This document shows, in pieces, positions 29,051 to 39,311 of a DNA stretch of 64,000 nt. The notes beneath the pieces were generated by a model. That model saw nothing but the letters and a program-made list of their open reading frames with translations, did not search any database and was not told the origin of the DNA. The position numbers were made by a program, and so were the translations under genes. The stretch's first letter is position 1, and each line of letters begins with the position of its first letter. This stretch comes from Bacteroidaceae bacterium (lineage in GTDB: Bacteria > Bacteroidota > Bacteroidia > Bacteroidales > Bacteroidaceae). The DNA lies in NCBI GenBank assembly GCA_017547585.1, contig JAFYPH010000051.1:1-64000 (forward strand). Reading direction: 5' to 3'.

Positions 29051-30607
29051 TTACTTCGCAACCTTCTCAAGACGCTTGAGGATTGAGAAGATGAAGATTG
29101 CCGATACCAAGCAAACGCCAACGCAAACACCCCAAACAACGTAGAGAGAGAATCCGCCCCACAACAATCCGGGGATTGCAATCAGGAAGTTACCGATAGC
29201 AGTAGCAACGAACCAAAGACCCATCATCATACCCTTGTACTGGGGAGGAGCAACTTTCGAAACGAAAGAGATTCCGATGGGGCTCAGAAGGAGCTCGGCG
29301 ATTGTAAGCACGAAATATGTGCTTATCAACCAGTTGGGAGAAACGAGTGTAGCTGTACCATTCTCGAGAGCAACCTGCTGCTCGTTGGGAGTTACAAGGC
29401 CGTTAGAAGCAACCATCAACACTACGAAAGCCAAGCCTGCAACAAGCATACCCAAGCCAATCTTCATGGGAGAAGAGGGCTCTTTGCCTTTCTTAGCCAA
29501 CCAACCGAATACAAGCATCACGATAGGTGTCAAAGCTACAACGAAGCAGGGGTTAAACTGCTGGAAGATGGGAGCCTCAACGTCTACTGAACCTGTAACA
29601 TTCATTGCTCTGTAAGCAAGAACACCACCGGCAACGAGGAAGAGAGCCGCAGCAATCATCTTGCCCTTCATTGTCTTAGACTGGAAGATATTAAGAACAC
29701 CGTAAACAAGAAGGATAACCATTACAAGGTTCCAGATGCTTCTCATGTCAGCAAAGCTGAAAGACTTGCTCAGGAAGAGGCTCATGAAGCCTGTCTCTGA
29801 TTTTGCAGTGTACTCACGAGCAAACTGGTTCATGGTGATACCATTCTGGTGGAAAGCCATCCAGAAGAAGATAACCACAGCAAACACGAGGCAGAGACAA
29901 ACGATGCGCTCTTTTGTCTGAGCGGGAGTAAGCTTCTCCTCAACAACCTCTGTAGCGCCCTTGGCAACAGCCTTCGCGCGGTCAGCGTGAGCAAATGTTC
30001 CGCGGAAAATGTAGTAGATTGCAATTGAAATAATCAAAGAAACGCAAGCAACAGCAAATGCAAAGTGATAAGAATCGGCCTTGCTAACGCCATAGCTCTC
30101 CTGAACATAGCCCATTACGCCAAGAGCAGCTGCCGCAGCGAACATTGAGCCAATGTTAATAGCCATATAGAAAATGCTGAAGCCCTCGTCACGCTTGTTA
30201 GCATATTTGGGCTCGTCGTAGAGGTTACCTACCAACACCTGCAAGTTACCTTTGAAAAGACCTGTACCGATACACACCATCAGCAGAGCAGCAAACATCA
30301 CCGCAAGAGCAAAGCCGCCGCCACCAAGAGGCAACGCAAGGCACAAGTAACCGAGGAACATTACAAGAATACCGATGGTTACCATTTTGCCGAAACCGAA
30401 TTTATCGGCGAGCATACCTCCGAAAAGGGGTACGAAGTAGACTACACCAAGAAATGCAGCCTGAATAGAACTTGAGGTTCCCATAGAGAAACCAAAATTG
30501 TCCTGCAAAAAGAACAGGAACACAGCCAACATAGTGTAGTAGCCGAAACGCTCACCTGTGTTGGCGAGGGCCAAAGCCCACAGACCTTTAGGATGTCCTT
30601 CAAACAT
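29051..30607 (-). CDS. POT/PTR family peptide transporter
   Basis: A 518-residue major-facilitator protein of the proton-coupled oligopeptide family. Features include the first-helix motif NTGERFGYY, SIFYMAINIGS, and about 14 membrane segments with a charged cytoplasmic loop near 210-225. In the canonical ExxERFxYY motif the first Glu is important for proton coupling; here that position is Asn. Peptide uptake remains the best call, but coupling may differ. It has a -7 box at 30721-30728 with a ~110-nt leader and is upstream of the GH43/GH36 pair. Confidence 0.9.
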   Translation of the reverse strand: MFEGHPKGLWALALANTGERFGYYTMLAVFLFFLQDNFGFSMGTSSSIQAAFLGVVYFVPLFGGMLADKFGFGKMVTIGILVMFLGYLCLALPLGGGGFALAVMFAALLMVCIGTGLFKGNLQVLVGNLYDEPKYANKRDEGFSIFYMAINIGSMFAAAAALGVMGYVQESYGVSKADSYHFAFAVACVSLIISIAIYYIFRGTFAHADRAKAVAKGATEVVEEKLTPAQTKERIVCLCLVFAVVIFFWMAFHQNGITMNQFAREYTAKSETGFMSLFLSKSFSFADMRSIWNLVMVILLVYGVLNIFQSKTMKGKMIAAALFLVAGGVLAYRAMNVTGSVDVEAPIFQQFNPCFVVALTPIVMLVFGWLAKKGKEPSSPMKIGLGMLVAGLAFVVLMVASNGLVTPNEQQVALENGTATLVSPNWLISTYFVLTIAELLLSPIGISFVSKVAPPQYKGMMMGLWFVATAIGNFLIAIPGLLWGGFSLYVVWGVCVGVCLVSAIFIFSILKRLEKVAK

Positions 30608-30720
30608 AGATTTAAATTATTTAATTAGTTAATACTTATTTTGCATTACCAAATGATTGCCACCCAAAAAACAATGGCAAAAAAAATGCACATTTACTGC
30701 CCAAGCAAGCAATAAACGTG

Positions 30721-30728
30721 CAAATATA
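30721..30728 (-). promoter_or_regulatory. -7 box for the POT transporter gene
   Basis: TATATTTG on the minus strand matches TAnnTTTG. No clear TTTG lies at the -33 position. The intergenic region 30608-30809 holds nothing else I recognise. Confidence 0.5.
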
Positions 30729-30809
30729 CAAAAATTCCGTATAAAAACAGGATTACTCTCCTAAATATCACTAACAAAATGAACAAAATAGCCCTGCGCG
30801 ACAGATATT

Positions 30810-33632
30810 TTACCTTTCGAGCTCGCGTGCAAGATAGGGAGCCGTGTACCCCACTCCGCCGGCGGCAATCTCTTCGGGAGTGCCACAGGCTACGACAACG
30901 CCACCGTCGCGACCACCCTCGGGGCCCATGTCTATAATGTAGTCGGCCATCTTTATCACATCCAGATTGTGCTCGATGATGATAACCGTATTTCCTTTAT
31001 CCACAAGGCGATTGATGACACCCATAAGCACTCTTATATCTTCGAAGTGCAAGCCCGTAGTGGGCTCGTCCAGCAGATAGAGAGTCTTTCCCGTGTCGCG
31101 TTTGGAAAGCTCGGTAGCCAGCTTCACACGCTGGCTCTCGCCACCCGAAAGAGTGGTCGACGGCTGTCCCAATTTTATGTAACCGAGGCCCACATCCTGC
31201 AACACCTTTATCTTGTTGAGAATCACGGGCACATTCTCGAAAAACTCCACAGCCATGTTTATGGTCATGTCAAGAACGTCGGCAATGGACTTTCCTTTGT
31301 AGCGCACCTCCAATGTCTCGCGGTTGTAGCGTTTGCCATGACACACTTCGCAAGGCACCATCACGTCGGGCAAGAAATTCATCTCCAGAGTCTTGTAGCC
31401 GTTGCCACCACACGCGTCGCAGCGTCCGCCCGACACGTTGAAAGAGAATCGTCCAGCCTTATAGCCGCGAATTTTCGCCTCGGGAAGTTCCACGAAAAGA
31501 TTTCTGATGTCGGCAAAGACACCCGTATAGGTCGCGGGATTCGAGCGCGGAGTGCGTCCAAGAGGCGACTGGTCCACATTCACCACCTTGTCGATATTTT
31601 CTATTCCCTCGATGCTGTCATACGGCAGCGGCTGCTGCAACGAACGATAAAAATGCTGCGACAGTATAGGCTGCAAAGTATTATTTACGAGCGAGGATTT
31701 TCCACCGCCCGACACGCCCGTGACGCAAATAAGCTTTCCGAGCGGGAACTCAACATCTACATTTTTAAGGTTGTTACCCTTTGCGCCGAACAATTTTATG
31801 CTTTTTCCGTTGCCCGGGCGACGCTCGGCAGGCACCTCAATCTTAATATCACCGCTAAGATAGCGCGCAGTCATCGTGCCACTCTCCATCATCGCTTCGG
31901 GCGTTCCCTGAAAAACTACATTACCACCCTTGCGGCCCGCCTTCGGGCCAAGGTCAATAATATAATCGGAACTGAGCATAATGTCGCGGTCGTGTTCAAC
32001 CACAACCACGGTGTTTCCCGCATCGCGCAGAGCCTTCAGCGAATTTATCAGTCGGTCGTTGTCGCGCGAATGGAGGCCTATGCTGGGCTCGTCGAGAATG
32101 TAGAGCACATTAACAAGCTGCGACCCCACCTGTGTGGCGAGTCGTATACGCTGCCCTTCGCCACCCGAAAGGGTAGCCGACGCACGGTTGAGCGACAGAT
32201 AGCCCAAGCCCACGTCGAGCAGGAATCTCAAACGCGAAACAATCTCTTTTACAATCTCTTCGGCAATGGCACGCTGCTTGTCGCTAAGATGCTGCTCAAG
32301 GTCGAGCAACCAAGCGTAAAGCTCGTTAATGTCCATCGTTGCAAGCTCGTGAATATTCTTGCCGTTTATCCTGAAGTGCAGCGCCTCTTTGTTGAGACGC
32401 GCGCCGCCACATTCGGGGCACTCCATCATCACCGAGAACTGCTCGGCCCAACGTTGCTCCTTGGCCGAAACACCCGCCTCGCGCTGCATCTGAATATATT
32501 TCATCAGTCCGTCGTAGGTGACGAAGCCATCATATAAAAACTCGGCACCCGCCGGACGCAAAGGCACAGGCGAGCCGTAAAGAATCTCGTCGATAGCCTC
32601 TTCGGGCAACAATTCCACGGGAGTCTCAAGGTCGGCCTCATATTGTTCGAGGATAGTCTCTATCTGCTTGAAAATGGTCGATTTTTTATATTTTCCGAGC
32701 GGAGCAAGCGCGCCATCGTGTATCGACAGCTTGCGGTCGGGAATAATCTTGTCAACATCCACCTGGCTGACAACGCCCAATCCCTTACATTTGGGGCAGA
32801 AGCCCTGCGGAGAGTTGAACGAGAAATTGTGAGGGTCGGGCTCGTTGTACGCAATGCCCGACACGGGGCACATCAGCTTCTTCGAGTAGTAGCGCACCTC
32901 GCCCGAGGGCATCTCCATGAGCATCACAAGGCCGTGGCCCTGCTGCATGGTGGTCTTCAGGCTCTCTTTCAGGCGCTGCGTATCCTTTGCATCGACAATA
33001 AGCTTATCGACAACAACCTCAATATTGTGATTCTTGTATCGTTCGAGCGCCATTCCGTGCCACATTTCGCACATTTCGCCATCGATGCGCACATTAAGGT
33101 AGCCCTTGCGCATCATCTGCTCGAAGAGCTCTTTATAGTGACCTTTGCGCGCCTTAACAAGCGGAGCAAGCATATAAATGCGCTTGCCATCGTAGTCTTT
33201 GAGAATGAGGTCGAGCACCTGCTCCTCTGTATATTTCACCATCTTCTCGCCCGAGAGATAGGAGTAGGCATCGGCCACACGCGAAAAGAGCAGGCGCATA
33301 TAATCGTAAATCTCGGTAGTTGTTCCCACCGTCGAACGAGGGTTTTTGTTGGTAGTCTTCTGCTCAATGGAGATTACAGGCGAGAGGCCGGTAATCTTGT
33401 CCACGTCGGGGCGTTCCATTCCCCCGAGGAAGTTACGCGCGTAGGTGGAAAAGGTCTCAAGATAGCGACGCTGACCCTCGGCAAAAATAGTGTCGAAAGC
33501 CAACGACGACTTTCCGCTACCGCTGAGTCCGGTAATCACCGTCAGCGCATCGTGCGGAATATTAACATCTATATTTTTGAGGTTGTGCACACGCGCGCCC
33601 CACACCTCTATTTTATCACTTCTCTCCTCCAC
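30810..33632 (-). CDS. uvrA: Excinuclease ABC subunit A
   Basis: A 940-residue UvrA, the damage-recognition ATPase of nucleotide excision repair. Two ABC modules are visible: Walker [15 protein letters not shown] near residue 35 and [14 protein letters not shown] near 640, with signatures [12 protein letters not shown] and [12 protein letters not shown]. Zinc-finger Cys pairs occur at CPVSG/CPKCKG, in the insertion (CPECGG) and in CDACGG...CEVCHG. Length is normal. It lies 8 nt after a T9SS-cargo gene and probably shares its promoter. Confidence 0.98.
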   Translation of the reverse strand: MEERSDKIEVWGARVHNLKNIDVNIPHDALTVITGLSGSGKSSLAFDTIFAEGQRRYLETFSTYARNFLGGMERPDVDKITGLSPVISIEQKTTNKNPRSTVGTTTEIYDYMRLLFSRVADAYSYLSGEKMVKYTEEQVLDLILKDYDGKRIYMLAPLVKARKGHYKELFEQMMRKGYLNVRIDGEMCEMWHGMALERYKNHNIEVVVDKLIVDAKDTQRLKESLKTTMQQGHGLVMLMEMPSGEVRYYSKKLMCPVSGIAYNEPDPHNFSFNSPQGFCPKCKGLGVVSQVDVDKIIPDRKLSIHDGALAPLGKYKKSTIFKQIETILEQYEADLETPVELLPEEAIDEILYGSPVPLRPAGAEFLYDGFVTYDGLMKYIQMQREAGVSAKEQRWAEQFSVMMECPECGGARLNKEALHFRINGKNIHELATMDINELYAWLLDLEQHLSDKQRAIAEEIVKEIVSRLRFLLDVGLGYLSLNRASATLSGGEGQRIRLATQVGSQLVNVLYILDEPSIGLHSRDNDRLINSLKALRDAGNTVVVVEHDRDIMLSSDYIIDLGPKAGRKGGNVVFQGTPEAMMESGTMTARYLSGDIKIEVPAERRPGNGKSIKLFGAKGNNLKNVDVEFPLGKLICVTGVSGGGKSSLVNNTLQPILSQHFYRSLQQPLPYDSIEGIENIDKVVNVDQSPLGRTPRSNPATYTGVFADIRNLFVELPEAKIRGYKAGRFSFNVSGGRCDACGGNGYKTLEMNFLPDVMVPCEVCHGKRYNRETLEVRYKGKSIADVLDMTINMAVEFFENVPVILNKIKVLQDVGLGYIKLGQPSTTLSGGESQRVKLATELSKRDTGKTLYLLDEPTTGLHFEDIRVLMGVINRLVDKGNTVIIIEHNLDVIKMADYIIDMGPEGGRDGGVVVACGTPEEIAAGGVGYTAPYLARELER

Positions 33633-33640
33633 CTTATCAA

Positions 33641-34369
33641 TTATTTGACCGAACCATCCTCAATGTATCCTCTCAACAAATTCACAGCCTGACGAATATC
33701 ATACTTTATTCCATCTGCACCAAGCGCCTGAACAACAACAAAATAGACGCCATCTTTCACAGGCGTGCCTTCGTATGTGCCGTCCCAGCCGCAGCTCTCG
33801 CAATCCATTTCGTCAATGCCCCATTTATACAACTGCTGTCCCCAGCGATTATATATTGACGCCGAGAAAGAGATTATAGACTTCACCTCAAAGACATTAA
33901 AATAGTCGTTGATGCCGTCGTCGTTGGGCGAAAAGGCATTGGGCACCTTCAGCGACGACTCGCTCACGCTCACCTGAAAAGGCTCGTACTCGTACTCGAG
34001 AACAAGTTTGTCGTTGCTTTTGTGCGAATAGGTAACATAGAGTTTCACCATGAAAGAGCCCGCCTCCATAAAATCGTAATCGACCTCCTTGTCGAACCTC
34101 GTAAGAAAAGGCTGATGCTCGTCGTCGCGGGTAAATTCCCATCGGCAGGCACAAGTATAATCAGCGTATTCCTCGGCATTGGCAAGGAAACGCGCCTTCA
34201 GCGGAGCCTGACCTGTAAACGACTCGCCCTCGCTGAGCCACTCCTCCTCGCCATTCTTGTCGGCAATAACTGCCTCGGGAACGGGAGCTTCCACCAATGT
34301 CTGCGCATTTCCATTGCAAACAAATGTCACAAAGAACGCCAGCAGACAAAAAACATATCTATTCATCAT
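33641..34369 (-). CDS. Secreted protein with gliding-motility/T9SS type B C-terminal domain
   Basis: A 243-residue secreted protein. A signal peptide starts at the ATG pair 34369/34366 ([14 protein letters not shown]) preceded by AAAGGAAAT; the longer frame upstream runs through the promoter and is rejected. A PKD-like beta region (about 60-150) precedes the CHU_C-type domain [28 protein letters not shown] and a [19 protein letters not shown] end, the type B sorting signal of the type IX secretion system. It is short for such cargo. I infer a cell-surface or secreted role. Its pairing with uvrA seems incidental. Confidence 0.85.
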   Translation of the reverse strand: MMNRYVFCLLAFFVTFVCNGNAQTLVEAPVPEAVIADKNGEEEWLSEGESFTGQAPLKARFLANAEEYADYTCACRWEFTRDDEHQPFLTRFDKEVDYDFMEAGSFMVKLYVTYSHKSNDKLVLEYEYEPFQVSVSESSLKVPNAFSPNDDGINDYFNVFEVKSIISFSASIYNRWGQQLYKWGIDEMDCESCGWDGTYEGTPVKDGVYFVVVQALGADGIKYDIRQAVNLLRGYIEDGSVK

Positions 34370-34397
34370 AAATTTCCTTTCAAATTTTACCATTATG

Positions 34398-34428
34398 CAA
34401 AAATAGTGCAAGTCGAGCGCAATACAAA
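34398..34428 (-). promoter_or_regulatory. Bacteroidota promoter for the T9SS-cargo/uvrA pair
   Basis: On the minus strand TTTG (34425-34428) lies 19 nt from TATTTTTG (34398-34405), an exact consensus match, 29 nt before the chosen ATG. Confidence 0.8.
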
Positions 34429-34459
34429 AAAAACGCCTTAGTTTTTTATTTATTGCCGA

Positions 34460-34520
34460 ACTATCGTGCAAACGAGTGAGTGGAAGTTTACTTACACTCG
34501 CAACGAGCGCAGGCGATAGT
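34460..34520 (-). repeat. Nested palindromic element, diverged repeat copy
   Basis: Outer arms ACTATCG (34460-34466) and CGATAGT (34514-34520) enclose inner arms CGAGTG (34473-34478) and CACTCG (34495-34500) and a core GGAAGTTTACTT. Read on the minus strand it carries the GTAAACTTC core followed by CTCGTTTG, like the repeats at 9562 and 39443, but lacks the closing TATATTTG. It sits between the divergent T9SS-cargo and glycosyltransferase genes. Confidence 0.55.
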
Positions 34521-34622
34521 CGCCGAAGGCAATGGCAGCCTATTTTAGAATAAAAGAGAATGCAAACAGGCGGGTAAAGAAAAAAGGATACAACAAATTA
34601 ACCAAAATCCGATAAATTTATT

Positions 34623-34630
34623 TAATTTTG
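34623..34630 (+). promoter_or_regulatory. -7 box for the GT2 glycosyltransferase gene
   Basis: TAATTTTG matches TAnnTTTG and lies 19 nt before the ATG at 34650. No clear -33 TTTG is present. Confidence 0.5.
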
Positions 34631-34649
34631 CCGACAAAGAACAAAAAAG

Positions 34650-35471
34650 ATGAGAAAGCCCCAAACAATAGGAATAGTAATATCCACATACAACAATCCC
34701 GCGTGGTTAGAAAAGACCCTTTGGGGTTATCTTTACCAGACACGTCCCGCCGACGAAATTATCATCGCCGACGATGGTTCTCGCGACGACACCCGTCAGC
34801 TGATAGAGAGTTTCCGCGACAGACTGCCCATCAAGCACGTGTGGCACGAGGACAACGGCTTCCAGAAGTCGCGCATTCTGAACAAGGCACTCATCGCTGC
34901 CGAGAGCGAGTACCTCATCTTCACCGACCAGGACTGCGTCCCCCGCAAAGACTTCATCGCCACCCACGAAGAGTATGCCCAAGAGGGCTATTTCCTTTCG
35001 GGAGGCTACTTTAAGCTATCGATGGATATCAGCAAGGCCCTTACACAAGAGGACGTTGCCACCGAACGCGCGTTCACTCTTTCGTGGCTGAAACAGCAGG
35101 GAATGAAGATGAATTTCAAGTGCAGCAAGCTCGTTAAGAGTAAGATATTCACAAAGATAATGAACCGCATCACCCCGCGTGGCGCCACATGGAACGGCTG
35201 CAACGCATCGGGCTGGCTCGCGGATATGAAACGCATCAACGGCTACAACGAAGAGATGCAGTATGGCGGGCAGGACCGCGAATTTGGCGAGCGCATGTTC
35301 AATTTGGGAATAAAGTCGAAGCAAATATGCTATTCAGCAATAGTGCTGCACCTCGACCACAAGCGCCCCTACAAGACCAAAGAATCAATGGACAAGAACA
35401 GAGCCATACGTCGCAACACACGCAAGACAGGTATCATAGAGACGCCCAACGGAATTAAGCAGAGACACTGA
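34650..35471 (+). CDS. GT2 family glycosyltransferase
   Basis: A 273-residue inverting glycosyltransferase with a GT-A fold. The nucleotide-binding start IGIVISTYNNP, DDGSRDDT and the DxD-type IFTDQDCVPR are clear; the C-terminal GYNEEMQYGGQDREFGER resembles the GT7-like acceptor-site block found in some GT2 enzymes. No membrane segment is present. It converges with no gap on a minus-strand glycosyltransferase operon, so it probably contributes to the same LPS or surface glycan. Confidence 0.9.
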   Translation: MRKPQTIGIVISTYNNPAWLEKTLWGYLYQTRPADEIIIADDGSRDDTRQLIESFRDRLPIKHVWHEDNGFQKSRILNKALIAAESEYLIFTDQDCVPRKDFIATHEEYAQEGYFLSGGYFKLSMDISKALTQEDVATERAFTLSWLKQQGMKMNFKCSKLVKSKIFTKIMNRITPRGATWNGCNASGWLADMKRINGYNEEMQYGGQDREFGERMFNLGIKSKQICYSAIVLHLDHKRPYKTKESMDKNRAIRRNTRKTGIIETPNGIKQRH

Positions 35472-36527
35472 TTATTTAAGAGCTGCAATAAAATCCATAA
35501 GAGTGGAACGCTGAGCATCGGCGTTCCATTTTTTCATCTTATAGAACTGCGACGCATCGGACGCCGAGAGTCCGTTCACAAAGTCCACGAAATTCTCGCA
35601 TGAATAGAAGAGAGAGCTATCCTTAAAATCCTCGTAGGCAGCCATTTCCTGCGGGCACAGCATGGGCTTTCTATAAGCAAATGCAAGATTGTAAGTTCCC
35701 GAAATTTTATCCGTCAGATACTTTGCATACACCTCTTTGTCAGGATGCACAAGAGGCATCAAGTAGTCGCACCTATTAACGTAAGCATAGAAAAGTTCAT
35801 CGGGTACAAATGCGTCGAAAAAGATAAAATTATCCTGCACACCCGCCTCGCACACTTTAGAATAGACTACATTGCCATCGGCCTTGTGGCGGTTGCCCAA
35901 TATAATGAATTTCACGCTCTTATTGTAGCCCGCACCATCTTGAGGAATGAGCGAAAGATAGTCGCGGCGCGACAAAGAGACTGCTCCGGGAACAGCTATC
36001 CACGTCTCGCCATCGGGCTTTTCAATGTCGGCAACATCTATTTTCGGGTAGATTATAGGATAGAGCACCGACACGGGAAGCTTGCACAGCTTGTTGTAGC
36101 GTTCCTTCAGAATTTCGTTCAACAGCACATAGCCATCCATGCAGCGGGTAATCATCTTCTGCCCGAAGCTACTTGTAAGTTTGGCTACATTGTGAAGAGT
36201 GCCCAGAGTCTTTATTCTGCGAGGCAACGGTAGCATAAAGAATTTCAAGGCCTCGCTGCCCGATGCCGTGTTGAAATATATGTGTGTAAAGCCGCCTTTC
36301 AACAGATAGCGATAGAGATTCCAAATAGCTTTCAGCCCCTTAGCTCCCTTGCGGAAAGGATAGTATCTAACCTCGTCCACTACCCCCTCGAAGAGAGACT
36401 GCGTGCGCGATTTTATATCCTCGTTCAAGGCCAGCACCACCTCTACATTGCTCTTTTTAAGCAATTGACAGGTAGTGTAGAGACACTCATCGTGCCAACA
36501 ATAAAACTCAACAAGCAACAGCTTCAT
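35472..36527 (-). CDS. GT4-like glycosyltransferase
   Basis: A 351-residue protein with a GT-B-like pattern: an N-terminal sugar-acceptor domain (LLLVEFYCWHDECLY, GFTHIYFNTASG) and a C-terminal half with KFIILGNRHK and FVPDELFYAYVNRCDYLMPLV, the usual position of the nucleotide-sugar site. Sequence is divergent and the sugar is unknown. It is the last gene of a four-gene minus-strand operon, 18 nt after a fucosyltransferase-like gene. Confidence 0.72.
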   Translation of the reverse strand: MKLLLVEFYCWHDECLYTTCQLLKKSNVEVVLALNEDIKSRTQSLFEGVVDEVRYYPFRKGAKGLKAIWNLYRYLLKGGFTHIYFNTASGSEALKFFMLPLPRRIKTLGTLHNVAKLTSSFGQKMITRCMDGYVLLNEILKERYNKLCKLPVSVLYPIIYPKIDVADIEKPDGETWIAVPGAVSLSRRDYLSLIPQDGAGYNKSVKFIILGNRHKADGNVVYSKVCEAGVQDNFIFFDAFVPDELFYAYVNRCDYLMPLVHPDKEVYAKYLTDKISGTYNLAFAYRKPMLCPQEMAAYEDFKDSSLFYSCENFVDFVNGLSASDASQFYKMKKWNADAQRSTLMDFIAALK

Positions 36528-36545
36528 AGTTACTCTTTTTTACAA

Positions 36546-37379
36546 TTATTCGAAAGTATCGAGTGCAACCACCCTCTTGAACTCATCGAGCGCAAGTTTT
36601 TCGTCGGCCGAGGCAAGCACCCTCAAAGGAGTTTTTCCATAGAAAGATGCCCACTGCGAGAAGGTACTGGGCGGTCCCATAATATAATCACATTGTGAAA
36701 GGCCGTAAAGGTCGACCATCATGTCTGTACCCGCCTGTTGCAGCACCTGCAGCCCCTCGAAGTGAGCAGGAGTCAAAGGTTCGTTGGTACACACGAGGAA
36801 ACGCACACGCTTGCCTTCGGCAGCCAGAAGAGCCGCCATTTGGGACATATACTCACGATAGATGGCAGGCTCGTAAAAATAGCGGCCACCAAGATAGGTG
36901 CGGTAGTCGCCGCCACGAATGTGAACACCCACGGTGACAACATCCTCGTCGGTGGCAAGCATACGGGCAACCGTGTCGCATACCTCGGTAGTGGGAGTAA
37001 AGAGAGAGCGCAGTTTATCTGCGTGTTTGGCAATATGGGCCTTGTCGTAGCGCACCTCTTTCCATTTGGGGTTGAAAAGACAGCCAAGAGGCTTTTTCAA
37101 AGGAATCTTCTCGCCCGGACGCAGCACCAGATGCACAATCTTGTCGAGCGCGCGCACCGATGCATTAAACAGTTTGCACGCAAGGCCGGGATTAAGGCTC
37201 TTTTCTTTAAAATGCGATTCTATTCCCTCACTTTTCAGATTGGGGAAGAATGCATCATATTTTTCATATTGAAAAAGGAAGCACACAGGCTCGCCCGCTT
37301 CCAACGCATAGGAGATTACAGGCAGGTAGGTAAAAAGCCTGTTACACAGTTGATTAGTATGTTTGCTAATATAAATCAT
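36546..37379 (-). CDS. Fucosyltransferase-like protein (GT11 type)
   Basis: A 277-residue protein with the donor-binding motif VGVHIRGGDY (His153, Arg155, Asp158), the HxRxxD hallmark of alpha-1,2/alpha-1,6 fucosyltransferases, and CDYIMGPPSTFSQWASFYG near the C-terminus, matching the later GT11 motif. GT11 enzymes add fucose to a terminal galactose. The start overlaps the end of the GT90 gene by 4 nt. If active it would place fucose, a host-like cap, on LPS or capsule; acceptor is inferred only. Confidence 0.75.
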   Translation of the reverse strand: MIYISKHTNQLCNRLFTYLPVISYALEAGEPVCFLFQYEKYDAFFPNLKSEGIESHFKEKSLNPGLACKLFNASVRALDKIVHLVLRPGEKIPLKKPLGCLFNPKWKEVRYDKAHIAKHADKLRSLFTPTTEVCDTVARMLATDEDVVTVGVHIRGGDYRTYLGGRYFYEPAIYREYMSQMAALLAAEGKRVRFLVCTNEPLTPAHFEGLQVLQQAGTDMMVDLYGLSQCDYIMGPPSTFSQWASFYGKTPLRVLASADEKLALDEFKRVVALDTFE

Positions 37380-38362
37380 AGCTGCCCTGTTTTTCTAAAA
37401 TATTTATCGAGCACAAGCAGCGAAATAATCTTTTCGCGACGCTTGTTGCGGAACTGCGCCACAAACTTGTGAGCATTGTCGATGATGCGCTGCGCCTCGT
37501 CGGGGTGCTCAATATAATAGTTCAATTTCTCTTCTAAGTCCGAGTAATCGTCCTTTATGCAAACATAGTGGTGGTCGGGGACGAGAGTACCCTCCATGAA
37601 CCACGTCTCGTATTTCGGGCGGGGCATCACTGCAAGAGAATTTGAGGACATCACCCATTTTAGATTGCTTGCAACGTCGTTACCCTCGATGCAGAGAACA
37701 AATTTATAATCAAGATGTTCCTCGATGGTAATGGGCTTCACTATCCACTCGGGACGATGAATATAGTTAGTGTTCACCTGTCCAAGATCGCACATAGGAT
37801 GCCCGAAATACATCTCCCAGAAACGTATCCTTTGCGGCTGGCGTATGTAGGCCCTGCCTATGAGCATATTCTTTTTGTCGGTAAATTTGCGAGAGTCCTT
37901 TACGAAAGTAAAGTGACGCACTTTGTTCAAATTGAGCAGCACCGAGTTTGCATTCTCCCCGGAGATAGGGCGGCTCTTCGTTATTGAAGGAGTCGCGGGA
38001 ACATCGGTAATATCGCCATAGAAGGTTGCGATGCGCAATTCATCGGAGAAGCAGCGCGTATACTCGTATGTATCAAAAAAATAGGTACGATGAGCATAAG
38101 TTCCCTTTTTCTTTTTGGGGAGCTTAAAATCGGCCAGCAGTATTGTGCCTTCGTCGCCAATCGGAGAGCGCTGTTCGAGTTTATTATAATATTCCACTCG
38201 CGAACGTACATACTCTTTATCGGCAGCGCTCAGGGCTGCGAACATCTTTTCACAATCTACCCTGCACCACTTTTTGGGCACACAATACCTTATAAAGTTT
38301 CTTATATAATAAAGAGTCCTGTTATTTTTATGATCGCGCAAACGCTTAAAAAACTTCATCAT
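37376..38362 (-). CDS. GT90 (CAP10-like) glycosyltransferase
   Basis: A 328-residue protein resembling the CAP10/LpsA group (GT90), which includes LPS core xylosyl- or glucosyltransferases. Recognisable parts are a mid-region FYGDITDVPATPSITKSRPI, the WEMYFGHPMCDLG block, and the C-terminal YKFVLCIEGNDVASNLKWVMSSNSLAVMPRP split here as KFVLCIEGND and SNLKWVMSSNSLA. Overlaps of 4 nt with both neighbours show tight operon structure, directly behind a lipid A acyltransferase gene. Confidence 0.83.
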   Translation of the reverse strand: MMKFFKRLRDHKNNRTLYYIRNFIRYCVPKKWCRVDCEKMFAALSAADKEYVRSRVEYYNKLEQRSPIGDEGTILLADFKLPKKKKGTYAHRTYFFDTYEYTRCFSDELRIATFYGDITDVPATPSITKSRPISGENANSVLLNLNKVRHFTFVKDSRKFTDKKNMLIGRAYIRQPQRIRFWEMYFGHPMCDLGQVNTNYIHRPEWIVKPITIEEHLDYKFVLCIEGNDVASNLKWVMSSNSLAVMPRPKYETWFMEGTLVPDHHYVCIKDDYSDLEEKLNYYIEHPDEAQRIIDNAHKFVAQFRNKRREKIISLLVLDKYFRKTGQL

Positions 38363-39303
38363 GACTGCTTCTCAATTTTCTCTTTCAGACGACCAATTCT
38401 CTTCTCGTTCCACTCTTGATATTTGGCGCGCGTACGTTTCCAGCGGTTGTGTGTCCACAGCCACAGTTCGGGGCATTCCCTTATATTCTCTTCGAGAAGA
38501 GCATAATATCTTTTTGTAAGTTCATCTTCGGGAAGCGAAAGAGCCTCTTCGGCAATCAGCTGAAATTTAGCCACATAGTGTCCGCGGCTCTCTTTTCTGA
38601 AAGAGAAATAGTAGACAGCGCCATTAACCTTGCGCGCAATTCTCTCGGTACCGGTAAACACAGGCGTCTCGCGATGGAAGAAGGGAATCCACAGGTTGAT
38701 AGCCTCCCAATGTGGCACCTGGTCGGCTATAAAACCGATAACATATGGAGTCTTCTGCTTGTTCAGTTCCAATATGCGTCGCAGAGTGTTCTTCATGGCA
38801 ATACTCTCCGAGCCATACTGCTCGCGCAGTTCAATGAAAAGCCTGTCCATAGCCACATTTGCCAACGGGTGATAAATTTGCCCCATGCTTATTTTGTTCT
38901 CGAAGAACAACGGCAAAGAGGTAATATACTCCCAATTAAAGAAGTGACCAATGTACACTACTCCGGGACGGCCCTCGCCCACAATCAGTCGTTCGGCCTC
39001 TTCGACACCCTCGAAACGAATAAATTCCTTTATTTTTTCCGAGTCGATGCGCATCAACTTTATAGTCTCAACCATATAGTCGCAGAACGAAGAATAGAAT
39101 TTCTTCTCAATCTTTACAATCTCGGGCAAAGACTTTTCGGGAAAAGATTTTACAAGATTATCGCGCACCACCTTACGACGGTAGCGGGCCACATAATAGA
39201 CTATCAGATAAATAACGTCGCTCAACAGATAAAGAACTTTAAATGGAAGCATCGCTCCCAAGTTCCACAGCGCACGTATAGCTTTATAATTAAAATTCTT
39301 CAT
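38359..39303 (-). CDS. LpxL/HtrB-type lipid A acyltransferase
   Basis: A 314-residue inner-membrane acyltransferase that adds a secondary acyl chain to lipid A. A hydrophobic N-terminal anchor (about 15-40) precedes the family motif GHFFNWEY, an H-x4-D/E catalytic motif with Glu in place of Asp, and VIGFIADQVPH. The ORF begins upstream at 39387, but the ATG at 39303 follows a -7 box by only 8 nt, so the transcript would be nearly leaderless. It leads the operon with GT90, GT11-like and GT4-like genes. Confidence 0.88.
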   Translation of the reverse strand: MKNFNYKAIRALWNLGAMLPFKVLYLLSDVIYLIVYYVARYRRKVVRDNLVKSFPEKSLPEIVKIEKKFYSSFCDYMVETIKLMRIDSEKIKEFIRFEGVEEAERLIVGEGRPGVVYIGHFFNWEYITSLPLFFENKISMGQIYHPLANVAMDRLFIELREQYGSESIAMKNTLRRILELNKQKTPYVIGFIADQVPHWEAINLWIPFFHRETPVFTGTERIARKVNGAVYYFSFRKESRGHYVAKFQLIAEEALSLPEDELTKRYYALLEENIRECPELWLWTHNRWKRTRAKYQEWNEKRIGRLKEKIEKQS

Positions 39304-39311
39304 AGTAACTG

